A stretch of 64,000 bases of DNA from an uncultured Prevotellaceae bacterium (lineage in GTDB: Bacteria > Bacteroidota > Bacteroidia > Bacteroidales > Bacteroidaceae), in contig ONQT01000008.1 in NCBI GenBank assembly GCA_900320045.1, positions 1-64,000 on the forward strand, given 5' to 3'. The notes beneath the pieces were generated by a model, which ran no database searches, was not told where the DNA came from, and saw nothing but the letters and a program-made list of their open reading frames with translations. Shown piece by piece: positions 17,866 through 27,602 of this stretch. Every line of letters begins with the position of its first letter. Position 1 is the stretch's first letter. The translations under genes were made by a program, and so were the position numbers.

Positions 17866-17884
17866 ATTCCTATAATATAGGAAT
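17866..17884. promoter_or_regulatory. 19-bp perfect palindrome, probable efflux-operon operator
   Basis: ATTCCTATA-A-TATAGGAAT is a perfect inverted repeat with 9-bp arms. It lies 13 bases upstream of the -7 box of the efflux promoter, in the position where the -33 element would be; no TTG is found there. This is a typical site for a TetR- or MarR-like repressor. No regulator gene adjoins the operon. Confidence 0.65.
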
Positions 17885-17897
17885 CGGAGTTTTTTCG

Positions 17898-17905
17898 TAC
17901 CTTTG
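17898..17905 (+). promoter_or_regulatory. -7 box of the efflux operon
   Basis: TACCTTTG matches TAnnTTTG. Transcription would start near 17912, which makes the upstream in-frame GTG (17922) a poor start and favours the ATG at 17988. Confidence 0.7.
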
Positions 17906-17987
17906 CACGCCGAAAACGAAAGTGAGCACAATGGACGTTTTCGAACGCAAAGACATGATTATTCGAATAAACAAATTTAATAAAAGT

Positions 17988-19148
17988 ATGAAAATGAAAA
18001 GACTGATGACGCTTGCAGCCATTGCTGCAACGCTTGTTTCATGCGGTGGCGGCGGTGGCCGTCCACAGTTCGGGGATAACGAATTTCCCGTGGTGGCTGC
18101 CGGTACGTCGACGGCCGACTTGAAGACCTCCTACCCAGGTGCCGTAAAGGGTATGCAGGACGTAGAGATTCGTCCGAAGGTTCAGGGTTTCCTAGTACAA
18201 ATCAATGTAAAAGAAGGTCAGACGGTGAGTGCCGGACAGGTGCTGTTTGTCATTGACAACGCCACCTATCAGGCTCAGGTACGCCAGGCTCAGGCTGCAG
18301 TCAATGCCGCCCAGCAGCAGGTGAACACCGCCAAGCTGACATACGACAACGCCCAGCAGCTGCACCAGAGCAAGGTGATTGGCGACTTCGAGCTGCAGAC
18401 ATCGAAGAACAGCTACGAGGTTGCGCTGGCTAACTGTGCTCAGGCCAAGGCTGCACTGGCTACGGCCCAGGAGACGCTGAGCTACTGCTACGTGAAGAGT
18501 CCTGCCTCGGGTGTCGTCGGCACGCTGCCATTCAAGAAGGGTGCGCTGGTGAGCGGTTCAAACTCGCTGACCACAGTGTCGAACAACTCGTCGATGGACG
18601 TTTACTTCTCTGTAACGGAGAAGGAGGCGATGGTCTTGTCGCAGAAGGGCATCGGCTCTATGCCGCAGGTGAAGCTGCAGCTGGCTGACGGCAGCATCTA
18701 CGGCCACGAGGGTACGGTGACCCGCATGAGTGGTGTCATCGACCAGGCTACGGGTTCGGTACAGCTCATTGCCACCTTCCCCAACCCCGAGAAGACACTA
18801 AAGAGCGGTGCTACGGGCAACATCATCATTCCGCGCCAGAACTCGTCGGTCATCGTCATTCCGCAGGCCTGTGTGATGGAAGTGCAGAACAAGAAGTTCG
18901 TGTACCTGCTGGACAAAGACAACAAGGTAAAGTACACCGAGATTCAGGTAGACCCGCAGAACGACGGCAACAACTACATCGTGACGGGTGGTCTGAAGAC
19001 CGGTGACAAGTACGTGGTCAATGGTGTCACCAAACTCTCGGACGGCATGGAGATTGTGCCCATCACTCCTGAGCGCTACGAGCAGAAGATTGCCGAGCAG
19101 GCGAAAGCCATGAGTGCCGGCGACATCGTCAACGCCATGAAGAAGTAA
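17988..19148 (+). CDS. RND efflux periplasmic adaptor (membrane fusion protein) lipoprotein
   Basis: Adaptor linking the RND pump to its outer membrane channel. I place the start at ATG 17988 because it gives a clean lipoprotein signal (MKMKRLMTLAAIAATLVSC). The frame stays open 22 codons upstream to a GTG, but that extension hides the signal peptide. Features: first barrel/lipoyl half (VEIRPKVQGFLVQINVKEGQ), long Gln/Ala-rich alpha-hairpin coiled coil (AQVRQAQAAVNAAQQQVNTA), second lipoyl half (YCYVKSPASGVVGTLPFKKG), beta-barrel, and membrane-proximal domain (NNYIVTGGLKTGDKYVVNG). First gene of the pump operon, followed by the RND gene after 54 bp. Confidence 0.95.
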   Translation: MKMKRLMTLAAIAATLVSCGGGGGRPQFGDNEFPVVAAGTSTADLKTSYPGAVKGMQDVEIRPKVQGFLVQINVKEGQTVSAGQVLFVIDNATYQAQVRQAQAAVNAAQQQVNTAKLTYDNAQQLHQSKVIGDFELQTSKNSYEVALANCAQAKAALATAQETLSYCYVKSPASGVVGTLPFKKGALVSGSNSLTTVSNNSSMDVYFSVTEKEAMVLSQKGIGSMPQVKLQLADGSIYGHEGTVTRMSGVIDQATGSVQLIATFPNPEKTLKSGATGNIIIPRQNSSVIVIPQACVMEVQNKKFVYLLDKDNKVKYTEIQVDPQNDGNNYIVTGGLKTGDKYVVNGVTKLSDGMEIVPITPERYEQKIAEQAKAMSAGDIVNAMKK

Positions 19149-19202
19149 ATTGTCAAGGCTGCGAAAGCAGGCTCGATGTGAAACATCAAATAGCAAATTA
19201 TT

Positions 19203-22200
19203 ATGACTTTTACAACCTTTATAAAACGCCCGGTGCTGTCGACGGTGATTTCTATCCTCACCGTCCTGCTGGGTATCATCGGATTGGTGTCGCTGCCTAT
19301 TGAGCAGTACCCCAACATTGCACCGCCAACGGTGGCCATCTGGACTAACTATCCGGGTGCTGACGCAGAGACCGTGAAGAACTCGGTCATCACGCCGCTG
19401 GAGGAGAGCATCAACGGTGTGGAAGGCATGGACTACATCTCGTCGACGGCCTCCACGGGTTCGGCACAGATCAGCGTGCTATTCCGTCAGGGTGCCAACC
19501 CCGATATGTGTGCCGTGAACGTGCAAAACCGCGTTTCGCAGGCCAGCGCCCTGCTACCTGCCGAGGTGAACCAGATTGGTGTCACGGTGACCAAGCGTCA
19601 GACGTCGCAGGTCATCATGTACACGCTGACCTCAGACGGTCGCTACGACGACGAGTTCCTGACGAACTACGCCAACATCAACATTGTCCCTGCCATCAAG
19701 CGTATTCAGGGTGTGGGTGACGTGATGTCGCCTGGTCTGAAGACCTACTCGATGCGTATCTGGCTGAAGCCCGACGTGATGCAGCAGCACAACCTGATGC
19801 CGAGCGACATTGCCGGTGTACTGGCCGAGCAGAACATCGAGGCTGCCCCCGGTACTTTCGGCGAGCAGTCGAATGTGGCCTACGAGTATGCCATGCGCTA
19901 TACGGGTCGTCTGAAGACTCCCGAGCAGTTCGGCAACATCATCATCAAGAGCGACGCCCAAGGTCAGACGCTGAAGCTGAAGGACGTCGCCAAGATCGAG
20001 CTGGGCGGTCAGCAGTACTCCGTATCGATGAAGAACAACAACATCCCGTCGGTACTGGGTATGGTGCAACAGATTGCCGGTTCGAACGCCAACGAGATTG
20101 CCAAGAACGTGAAGGCCGAGTTGGAGGAACAGGCCAAGTCGTTCCCTCCGGGCATGATGTATAAGATTAACTACGACGTCACCGAGTTCCTGTACGCCGC
20201 AATCGAGGAGGTGGTGTTCACCTTGGTGTTCACCCTCATCCTGGTGTTTATCGTCATCTACGTCTTCCTGCAGGACTGGCGCTCGACACTCATCCCGCTG
20301 ATTGCCGTGCCGGTGTCGCTCATTGGTACCTTCTTCTTCCTGTCCGTCTTCGGATTCTCCATCAACCTGCTGACGCTATCGGCCTTGCTGCTGGCTATTG
20401 CCATTGTGGTGGACGACGCCATTGTGGTCGTCGAGGCTGTTCACGCCAAGCTGGACCAGGGTTACAAGTCGTCGCTGACGGCCTCGATTGACGCCATGAA
20501 CGAAATTTCGGGCGCCATTATCTCCATCACGCTGGTGATGGCCTCAGTGTTTATCCCCGTGTCGTTCATCGGCGGTACCAGCGGTACGTTCTACCGCGAG
20601 TTCGGTGTCACGATGGCTGTCAGCATCTTCATCTCCGCACTGAACGCCCTGACGCTCTCCCCCGCCCTGTGCGCCATCTTCCTGAAGCCGCACGACAAGG
20701 AGGGCCACGAGAAGAAGATGTCGGCCGTGGACCGCTTCCACGCGTCGTTCAACACCGCCTACGATTCTATATTAGGTAAATACAAGGGCATTATCGAGAA
20801 ACTGGTGCACAAGCCGCTGGCCATCATCCTCACCGTCATCATCGGTGCTGTGGTGCTGGTAGGCACGATGACGTTCACCAAGACAGGTCTGGTGCCCGAT
20901 GAAGATACCGGTACCGTGTTCTGTACCGTCTCCATGCCCCCTGCTACCTCCGTAGCGCGCACCAATAAGGTCATTGCCGAAATTGACAGCATCCTTGGTG
21001 CCGACCCTGCCATCCAGAGCCGCGAGCAGATTCAGGGTTACAACTTCATTGCCGGTTCGGGTTCCGACCAGGCTACATTCATTATCAAGCTGAAACCGTT
21101 CAGCGAGCGCCAGAAGGGATTCTGGTGGAAGCTCAGCGGACTGTGGGAGGGTGACGGTATCTACCGTTTCTTCCTCAACCCCTGGGAGTCCACGGGTGTG
21201 CTGGCTCAGATTTACCTGAAGACCGCACATATCAAGGATGCACAGATCATTGCCTTTGCACCGCCTATGATTCCGGGCTTCTCGGCCAACAGTGGTATCT
21301 CTATCGTCATGCAGGACCGCACGGGTGGCGACCTGGGCAAGTTCTTCAATATTGTGAAGGACTATCTGGCCGAGTTGAACAAGCGTCCCGAGTTCCAGAT
21401 GGCTATGACATCGTATAACCCGAACTACCCACAGTACATGCTGCACGTCGACGTGGCCAAGTGTAAGCAGGCTGGCATCTCGCCATCCTCTGTGCTCACC
21501 ACGCTGCAGGGTTACTATGGTGGTCTGTACGCCTCGAACTTCAACAGCTACGGTAAATTGTACCGCGTCATGATACAGGCTTCGCCCGAAACGCGCATGA
21601 CGCCGGAGTCGCTGAAGAGCATCTATGTCCGCACGCCGGCCGGTATGTCGCCCGTCGAGGAGTTCTGCCGCATGGAGCGCGTCTACGGTCCGTCGAACAT
21701 CAACCGCTTCAACCTGTTTACGTCAATCAACGTCACAGCAACGGTGGCCAACGGCTACTCGACCGGTGAGGCGTTGAAGGCTGCTCAGGAAGTGGCTGAC
21801 GACATGCTGCCACAGGGCTACACCTACGACTATCAGGGTCTGACACGTGAGGAGGCCAAGGCCTCGAACACCACAGCCGTCATCTTCGTGCTGTGTATCG
21901 TGTTCATCTACCTCATCCTGTCTGCCCAGTACGAGTCGTACATCCTGCCGCTGGCCGTTATCCTGTCCGTACCCTTCGGTCTGGCAGGCTGCTTCCTGTT
22001 CACCATGCTCTTCGGACACGCCAACGACATCTACATGCAGATTTCGCTGATTATGCTGATAGGTCTGCTGGCCAAGAACGCCATTCTGATTGTGCAGTTC
22101 GCCCTGGAGCGTCGCCATACGGGTATGGCCATCTCGTGGTCGGCCATCCTGGGTTCAGCAGCCCGTCTGCGTCCTATCCTCATGACGTCGCTGGCTATGG

Positions 22201-22460
22201 TCATCGGTCTGCTGCCTATGATGTTCGCATCGGGCGTCGGCAAGAACGGTAACCAGACGCTGGGTGCCGCTGCCGTGGGCGGTATGCTTATCGGTACCTT
22301 GTGCCAGCTGATTGTGGTTCCCACCCTCTTCGTCATCTTCCAGACGCTGCAGGAGAAGATTTCGCCCCTGAAGTTCGAGGATGAGGAGGAGAACAACGAC
22401 GTGAAAACGGAGATTGCACAGTATGCTCACCGTCCGGTAAATTACAAATTGGAGGAATAA
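19203..22460 (+). CDS. RND multidrug efflux inner membrane transporter (AcrB/HAE1 type)
   Basis: A 1085-residue proton-driven drug exporter. N-terminal MTFTTFIKRPVLSTVISILTV is the typical TM1 start. The TM4 acidic motif AIAIVVDDAIVVVEAVHAKL carries the proton-relay Asp pair, and the second half begins LVPDEDTGTVFCTVSMPPA. TM10-12 include the conserved Lys (IGLLAKNAILIVQFA). The C-terminal extension (KFEDEEENNDVKTEIAQYAH) is soluble and makes the protein slightly longer than AcrB. It works with the adaptor encoded upstream and the OMF encoded 5 bp downstream. Substrates cannot be read from sequence. Confidence 0.96.
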   Translation: MTFTTFIKRPVLSTVISILTVLLGIIGLVSLPIEQYPNIAPPTVAIWTNYPGADAETVKNSVITPLEESINGVEGMDYISSTASTGSAQISVLFRQGANPDMCAVNVQNRVSQASALLPAEVNQIGVTVTKRQTSQVIMYTLTSDGRYDDEFLTNYANINIVPAIKRIQGVGDVMSPGLKTYSMRIWLKPDVMQQHNLMPSDIAGVLAEQNIEAAPGTFGEQSNVAYEYAMRYTGRLKTPEQFGNIIIKSDAQGQTLKLKDVAKIELGGQQYSVSMKNNNIPSVLGMVQQIAGSNANEIAKNVKAELEEQAKSFPPGMMYKINYDVTEFLYAAIEEVVFTLVFTLILVFIVIYVFLQDWRSTLIPLIAVPVSLIGTFFFLSVFGFSINLLTLSALLLAIAIVVDDAIVVVEAVHAKLDQGYKSSLTASIDAMNEISGAIISITLVMASVFIPVSFIGGTSGTFYREFGVTMAVSIFISALNALTLSPALCAIFLKPHDKEGHEKKMSAVDRFHASFNTAYDSILGKYKGIIEKLVHKPLAIILTVIIGAVVLVGTMTFTKTGLVPDEDTGTVFCTVSMPPATSVARTNKVIAEIDSILGADPAIQSREQIQGYNFIAGSGSDQATFIIKLKPFSERQKGFWWKLSGLWEGDGIYRFFLNPWESTGVLAQIYLKTAHIKDAQIIAFAPPMIPGFSANSGISIVMQDRTGGDLGKFFNIVKDYLAELNKRPEFQMAMTSYNPNYPQYMLHVDVAKCKQAGISPSSVLTTLQGYYGGLYASNFNSYGKLYRVMIQASPETRMTPESLKSIYVRTPAGMSPVEEFCRMERVYGPSNINRFNLFTSINVTATVANGYSTGEALKAAQEVADDMLPQGYTYDYQGLTREEAKASNTTAVIFVLCIVFIYLILSAQYESYILPLAVILSVPFGLAGCFLFTMLFGHANDIYMQISLIMLIGLLAKNAILIVQFALERRHTGMAISWSAILGSAARLRPILMTSLAMVIGLLPMMFASGVGKNGNQTLGAAAVGGMLIGTLCQLIVVPTLFVIFQTLQEKISPLKFEDEEENNDVKTEIAQYAHRPVNYKLEE

Positions 22461-22465
22461 GAGAT

Positions 22466-23860
22466 ATGAAAAAATTCATGATATTCGCTGCCGTCACGCT
22501 GCTCATGAGCAGCTGCGGCTTATACAATAAGTACGAGCGCCCGAAGGATGTAGAGACCTCCGGACTCATCCGTGACGTGCTGTCAGACCGAGACACGTTG
22601 GTCGTACAGGACACTGCCTCCTTCGGCAACCTGCCCTGGCGCGAGGTGTTCACCGACCCACAGCTGCAGGCACTCATCGAACAGGGTCTGCAGAAGAACA
22701 CCAACCTGTTGAACGCGGCCCTGAACGTACAGTCTTACGAGGCTATCCTGAGGGCTGCCAAGCTGGCATTCCTGCCAGCCGTACAGATTGGCAATGCCCA
22801 GCAACCGATGGGAACCATCAGCTGGCTGCACAGCGATCCCGTGGTGACGACCAAGTCGTACAACATGCCCGTGACTGCTTCATGGACTCTGGACCTCTTC
22901 GGTAACATCCTGTCGCAGAAGCGCTCCACACAGATGAAGTTGCTGGCCATGAAGGACAACCAGATGGCTGTCCGTGCTCAGGTTATCAGCGGTATAGCCA
23001 ACAGCTACTACACCCTGCTGATGCTCGACCAACAGCTGGCTATCACCAACGAGATGTCGCAGATGGCCAAGGAAACCTGGGAGATGATGCAGCTGCAGTA
23101 CCAGCTGGGCCGCATGCGCTCTACCAGTGTGCAGAGCGCTCAGGCTTCGTACCTGTCAACGCTGACACAGGCCAACGACTTCCGTCGCCAGATACGTGCT
23201 ACGGAGAATGCCCTCTGCCTGCTCATCGGACAACAGGGACAGCAGATCCCACGTTCTACGCTGGATGCGCAGTCGCTGCCCGCAGAGTTTGCCACGGGCG
23301 TCGGCGTAGCCCTGCTGAAGAACCGTCCCGACGTGCATCAGGCAGAGATGCAGTTAGCAACCTGCTTCCACGACGTACAGACAGCCCGCTCGAAATTCTA
23401 TCCCTCGGTGACCATCGGCGGCTCTGCTGCCTTCACCAACCAGAACGGTACCATCAACCCGGGCAAGTGGCTCACCTCCGTCTTTGGTAGTCTGGTGCAG
23501 CCCATCTTCCAGCGTGGTGCACTGACCGCCAACCTGAAGGTGTCGAAGCTGCAGTACGAGCAGGCTTTCAACAATTGGCAGAACGCCATCCTGAAGGCAG
23601 GTAACGAGGTGTCTAACGCCCTAGTGAACTACAACGGCTACGATGAGAACTCGAAACTCGAGGCCCAACGCGTCGAGGTGTTGACCAAGAACGTCGAGGA
23701 CACTCGCGCCCTGTACAAAAGCAGCGGCAGCAGCTATCTGGAGGTGCTCACCGCTCAGACCCAGCTGCTCAATGCCAGACTGAAGCAGGTCACCAACGAC
23801 TTCAACAAGATGCAGAGCGTCGTAAGCCTCTATACTGCCCTGGGCGGAGGAGGAAAGTAA
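22466..23860 (+). CDS. Outer membrane efflux channel lipoprotein (OprM/NodT type)
   Basis: A 464-residue outer membrane factor with lipoprotein signal ending MSSC (Cys17). It has the two-fold repeated OEP domain with helices such as LPWREVFTDPQLQALIEQGL, VTASWTLDLFGNI, ATENALCLLIGQQG and, in the second half, VGVALLKNRPDVHQAEMQLA and SLVQPIFQRGALTANLKVSK. It completes the tripartite pump with the two genes upstream. The 37 bp after its stop is an AT-rich repeat before the next gene. Confidence 0.95.
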   Translation: MKKFMIFAAVTLLMSSCGLYNKYERPKDVETSGLIRDVLSDRDTLVVQDTASFGNLPWREVFTDPQLQALIEQGLQKNTNLLNAALNVQSYEAILRAAKLAFLPAVQIGNAQQPMGTISWLHSDPVVTTKSYNMPVTASWTLDLFGNILSQKRSTQMKLLAMKDNQMAVRAQVISGIANSYYTLLMLDQQLAITNEMSQMAKETWEMMQLQYQLGRMRSTSVQSAQASYLSTLTQANDFRRQIRATENALCLLIGQQGQQIPRSTLDAQSLPAEFATGVGVALLKNRPDVHQAEMQLATCFHDVQTARSKFYPSVTIGGSAAFTNQNGTINPGKWLTSVFGSLVQPIFQRGALTANLKVSKLQYEQAFNNWQNAILKAGNEVSNALVNYNGYDENSKLEAQRVEVLTKNVEDTRALYKSSGSSYLEVLTAQTQLLNARLKQVTNDFNKMQSVVSLYTALGGGGK

Positions 23861-23897
23861 TTGAGAATTGACAATTGATAAATGAGAATTGAGAATT
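23860..23897. repeat. AT-rich repeat (AATTGAGAATTGACAATTG)
   Basis: Imperfect tandem copies of '(T)GAGAATTGA/ACAATTGA' bridge the OMF stop and the acyltransferase start. The same family of units appears at 31488-31526 within a gene. Confidence 0.7.
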
Positions 23898-24677
23898 ATG
23901 GCAAGTGATATTTCTCCCAAGGCCGAAATCAGCCCCAAAGCGAAAATCGGCAACAACTGTAAGATATTCCCCTTCGCCTACATCGAGGACGATGTGGAAA
24001 TCGGTGATGACTGCATCATCTTTCCCTTTGTCAGTATATTAAAAGGTACGCGCATGGGAAACAGCAACAAGATACATCAGGGAACGGTCATCGGTGCCCT
24101 GCCGCAGGACTTCGAGTTCCGCGGTGAGAAGTCGGAGTGCATCGTCGGCAACAACAACATCTTCCGCGAGAATGTCGTCGTCAACCGCGCCACACATCAT
24201 GGCGGACAAACGGTTATCGGCAACGACAACGTACTAATGGAGGGTGCCCACATCTCGCACGACACCAAGGTCGGCAACCGCTGCGTCTTCGGCTACGGCA
24301 CGAAGATTGCCGGCGACTGCCTCATAGAGGACGGAGCCATCTTCTCGTCGTCCGTCGTCGAGAATGCCAAGACGCGCGTCGGACAAGGCTCGATGATTCA
24401 GGCCGGTACCACGTTCTCGAAGGACGTGCCGCCCTACATCATCTGCACCAAAAACTGCGAATACGGCGGCGTCAACATAGAGGTGGCCCGTATGCACGGC
24501 GTCGACGACAAGACGCTGAAGCATATTGCCAACGCCTACCGACTGGTGTTCCACGGACAGACCAGCGTCTTCGATGCCATCAACCAGATTGAGCAACAGG
24601 TGCCCGACGGCCCCTTCATCCGACACATCATCGAGTTTATGCGCGTAGAAAGCCTCGGCATCATCTCCAAGATGTAA
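23898..24677 (+). CDS. LpxA-family UDP-GlcNAc O-acyltransferase (stand-alone paralogue)
   Basis: A 259-residue left-handed parallel beta-helix acyltransferase. Hexapeptide repeats (ISPKAEISPKAKIGNNCKIF onward) cover residues 6-190. LpxA-specific features are ALPQDFEFRGEK (cf. DPQDLKYKGE), VVNRATHHGG, the catalytic-His region GAHISHDTKVGNRC, and a C-terminal helical domain (AYRLVFHGQTSVFDAINQIE). Known family role: transfer of a 3-hydroxyacyl chain to UDP-GlcNAc as the first step of lipid A synthesis. In many Bacteroidota the canonical lpxA lies in an lpxD-lpxC/fabZ cluster, so this isolated copy between an efflux pump and korAB may be a paralogue with a different acyl or sugar substrate. Start ATG 23898; a TTG three codons earlier is less likely. 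Confidence 0.85.
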   Translation: MASDISPKAEISPKAKIGNNCKIFPFAYIEDDVEIGDDCIIFPFVSILKGTRMGNSNKIHQGTVIGALPQDFEFRGEKSECIVGNNNIFRENVVVNRATHHGGQTVIGNDNVLMEGAHISHDTKVGNRCVFGYGTKIAGDCLIEDGAIFSSSVVENAKTRVGQGSMIQAGTTFSKDVPPYIICTKNCEYGGVNIEVARMHGVDDKTLKHIANAYRLVFHGQTSVFDAINQIEQQVPDGPFIRHIIEFMRVESLGIISKM

Positions 24678-24719
24678 GCCAACAAATTTAGTAAAACCCC
24701 AATACACAAATACACACTT

Positions 24720-26570
24720 ATGGCTGAACAATTAGAAGTTAAAGAACTGGAGCAGGTGGTTGTACGCTTCTCTGGTGACTCCGGCGACGGTATGCAGTTG
24801 GCCGGAAACATCTTTTCTACGGTATCAGCTACCGTAGGTAACGGTATCTCAACATTCCCCGACTATCCCGCCGACATCCGCGCCCCGCAAGGCTCACTGA
24901 CAGGTGTGTCAGGTTTTCAGGTGCACATCGGTGCCGGCAAGGTCTATACGCCAGGCGACCAGTGCGATGTGCTGGTGGCTATGAACGCTGCAGCGTTGAA
25001 GACGCAGCTGAAGTATGCGAAGCCACAGGCTACCATCATCATCGACACCGACTCGTTCGGTCCCAAGGACTTGGAGAAGGCCGAGTTCAAGACGGAAGAC
25101 TACCTGGGCGAGCTGGGCATCGACCCCGACCGCGTCATCCAGTGCCCGCTGACCACGATGGTGAAGGACTGTCTGGCCGATACGGGTATGGACAACAAGG
25201 CCATCCTCAAGTGCCGTAACATGTTTGCCCTCGGTCTGGTCTGCTGGCTCTTCGACCGCGACCTGTCATTGGTGGCCAACTTCCTGAAGGAGAAGTTCGC
25301 CAAGAAGCCCGCCATTGCCGAGAACAACATCAAGGTGGTGCAGGCAGGCTACGACTACGGACACAACACCCACTCGTCGGCCGTCAATGTCTATCGCATT
25401 GAGTCAAAGCACAAGGAGCCGGGCCGTTATATGGACATCACTGGCAACAAGGCTACAGCCTATGGTTTCATTGCCGCTGCCGAGAAGGCTGGCTTGAAGC
25501 TCTACCTGGGCTCCTACCCCATTACCCCCGCCACCGACGTGCTCCACGAGTTGTCAAAGCACAAGTCGCTGGGTGTGACCACCGTCCAGTGTGAGGACGA
25601 GATTTCGGGTGCCGCCTCAGCCCTCGGTGCTTCTTTTGCCGGCGCACTGGCCGTCACCTCCACTTCCGGTCCCGGCATCTGTCTGAAGTCAGAGGCTATG
25701 AACCTGGCCGTCATCATGGAGCTGCCCCTCGTGGTGCTCGACGTACAGCGCGGCGGTCCTGCTACGGGTCTGCCCACCAAGTCGGAACAGACCGACCTGC
25801 TGCAGGTGCTCTTCGGACGTAACGGCGAGAGTCCCATGCCCGTGCTGGCAGCCACCAGTCCTGCCGACTGCTTCGATGCTGCCTATCAGGCCAGTAAGAT
25901 AGCCCTGGAGCACATGACACCCGTTGTGCTGCTGACCGATGCCTACATCGCTAACGGCTCCGGCGCGTTCAAGTTGCCTGAAATCGCCAAGCTCGACGCC
26001 ATTCAGCCGCCCTATGTTCCCGAGGAACTGAAGGGCAAGTGGACACCCTATATGCGTGCTGAGAACGGAACCCGCTACTGGGCAGTACCCGGTCGTGAGG
26101 GCTTCACGCACATCCTCGGCGGACTGGAGAAGGACTCCGAGACGGGAGCCATCTCAACGAACCCCGAGAACCACGACCTCATGACGCGTCTGCGCCAACA
26201 GAAGATTGCCAACATCCAGGTGCCCGACCTCGACGTGGAGGGTGACGTACAGGATGCCGATCTGCTCGTGGTAGGCTTCGGCTCTACTTATGGTCACCTG
26301 CACTCCGCGATGGACGAGCTCCGCCAGAAGGGTCACAAGGTTGCCCAGGCGCAGTTCAAGTACCTGAACCCGCTGCCCAAGAACACTGCCGAGGTACTGA
26401 AGAAGTACAAGAAGGTCGTCGTGGCCGAACAGAACATGGGTCAGCTGGCAGCCTATCTGCGCATGAAGGTCGATAACTTCGTACCTTACCAGTTCAATCA
26501 GGTCAAGGGCCAACCCTTCGTGGTCGAGGAACTCGTCAACGCATTCACCGAGATAATTAACAAGAAATAA
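24720..26570 (+). CDS. korA: 2-oxoacid:ferredoxin oxidoreductase, fused gamma-alpha subunit
   Basis: A 616-residue KorA-type subunit. The N-terminal gamma domain (residues ~10-190: VVVRFSGDSGDGMQLAGNIF, GVSGFQVHIG) is fused to the alpha pyrimidine-binding domain (KLYLGSYPITPATDVLHELS; TSTSGPGICLKSEAMNLA; VQRGGPATGLPTKSEQTDL) and a C-terminal transketolase-C-like part (DLLVVGFGSTYGHLHSAMDE). With KorB it interconverts 2-oxoglutarate (or another 2-oxoacid) and the acyl-CoA with reduction of ferredoxin, a central anaerobic reaction. 42 bp after the acyltransferase, 10 bp before korB. Confidence 0.95.
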   Translation: MAEQLEVKELEQVVVRFSGDSGDGMQLAGNIFSTVSATVGNGISTFPDYPADIRAPQGSLTGVSGFQVHIGAGKVYTPGDQCDVLVAMNAAALKTQLKYAKPQATIIIDTDSFGPKDLEKAEFKTEDYLGELGIDPDRVIQCPLTTMVKDCLADTGMDNKAILKCRNMFALGLVCWLFDRDLSLVANFLKEKFAKKPAIAENNIKVVQAGYDYGHNTHSSAVNVYRIESKHKEPGRYMDITGNKATAYGFIAAAEKAGLKLYLGSYPITPATDVLHELSKHKSLGVTTVQCEDEISGAASALGASFAGALAVTSTSGPGICLKSEAMNLAVIMELPLVVLDVQRGGPATGLPTKSEQTDLLQVLFGRNGESPMPVLAATSPADCFDAAYQASKIALEHMTPVVLLTDAYIANGSGAFKLPEIAKLDAIQPPYVPEELKGKWTPYMRAENGTRYWAVPGREGFTHILGGLEKDSETGAISTNPENHDLMTRLRQQKIANIQVPDLDVEGDVQDADLLVVGFGSTYGHLHSAMDELRQKGHKVAQAQFKYLNPLPKNTAEVLKKYKKVVVAEQNMGQLAAYLRMKVDNFVPYQFNQVKGQPFVVEELVNAFTEIINKK

Positions 26571-26580
26571 AAAAAGTATT

Positions 26581-27588
26581 ATGAGTACATATACAGCAAA
26601 TGATTTCAAGAAAGGACAGCCACGTTGGTGTCCTGGTTGCGGTGACCACTTCTTCCTGGCATCGTTCCATAAAGCATTAGCAGAAATCGGCGTTGCCCCG
26701 CAGGACACTGCCGTCATCTCGGGAATCGGTTGTTCGAGCCGTCTGCCCCACTACATGGCCACCTACGGCATGAACACCATCCACGGTCGTGCCGCCGCCA
26801 TTGCCACAGGTGCCAAGGTTGCCAATCCCAACCTCACCGTATGGCAGGTCAGCGGTGACGGTGACGGACTGGCTATCGGTGGTAACCACTTCATCCACGC
26901 CAACCGCCGTAACATCAACCTGAACATGATTCTGCTGAATAACCGCATCTACGGTCTGACCAAGGGACAGTACTCCCCCACCTCGCCCCGTGGCTTCGTC
27001 TCCAAGTCGAGCCCCTACGGCACGGTGGAAGACCCGTTCCGTCCCGCTGAGCTGTGCTTCGGAGCCCGCGGCCACTTCTTCGCCCGTGCCGTTGCCACCG
27101 ATGCCCAGGGCACCGTTGACATCCTGAAGGCTGCCTACGCGCACAAGGGTGCTGCCGTCTGCGAGATTCTGCAGAACTGCGTCATCTTCAACGACGGCAC
27201 CCACGAGGCGGTATATAACAAGGAGGGCCGCAAGAAGAACGCCATCTACGTGAAGCACGGCGAGAAACTCGTGTTCGGCGAGAACAACGAGTTCGGACTC
27301 GTACAGGAGGGCTTCGGACTGAAGATTGTGGAGATTGGCAAGGATGGCTACACCCTGGACGACATCTTAGTACACGATGCCCACTGCGAGGACAACACCT
27401 TGCAGCTGAAGCTCGCCTTGATGGGCAACGGCGACGGATTCCCCGTAGCCCTCGGTGTCATCCGCGACGTCGATGCACCCACCTACGACGAGGCCGTCAG
27501 TGCCCAGATTGCCGAGGTCAGCGCCCAGAAGAAGTACCACAACTTCGCTGAACTGCTGGAGACCAATGACACCTGGGAGGTGAAATAA
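26581..27588 (+). CDS. korB: 2-oxoacid:ferredoxin oxidoreductase, beta subunit
   Basis: A 335-residue thiamine-diphosphate-binding beta subunit. Cys ligands for the single [4Fe-4S] cluster are visible in RWCPGCGDHF and SGIGCSSR, and the ThDP/Mg motif is SGDGDGLAIGGNHFIHANRR with LLNNRIYGLTKGQYSPTSPRG. No separate ferredoxin-like delta subunit is encoded nearby, consistent with the two-subunit KorAB form. Last gene of the plus-strand run; terminator 15 bp downstream. Confidence 0.96.
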   Translation: MSTYTANDFKKGQPRWCPGCGDHFFLASFHKALAEIGVAPQDTAVISGIGCSSRLPHYMATYGMNTIHGRAAAIATGAKVANPNLTVWQVSGDGDGLAIGGNHFIHANRRNINLNMILLNNRIYGLTKGQYSPTSPRGFVSKSSPYGTVEDPFRPAELCFGARGHFFARAVATDAQGTVDILKAAYAHKGAAVCEILQNCVIFNDGTHEAVYNKEGRKKNAIYVKHGEKLVFGENNEFGLVQEGFGLKIVEIGKDGYTLDDILVHDAHCEDNTLQLKLALMGNGDGFPVALGVIRDVDAPTYDEAVSAQIAEVSAQKKYHNFAELLETNDTWEVK

Positions 27589-27602
27589 GGTAAAATAAAA
27601 AG

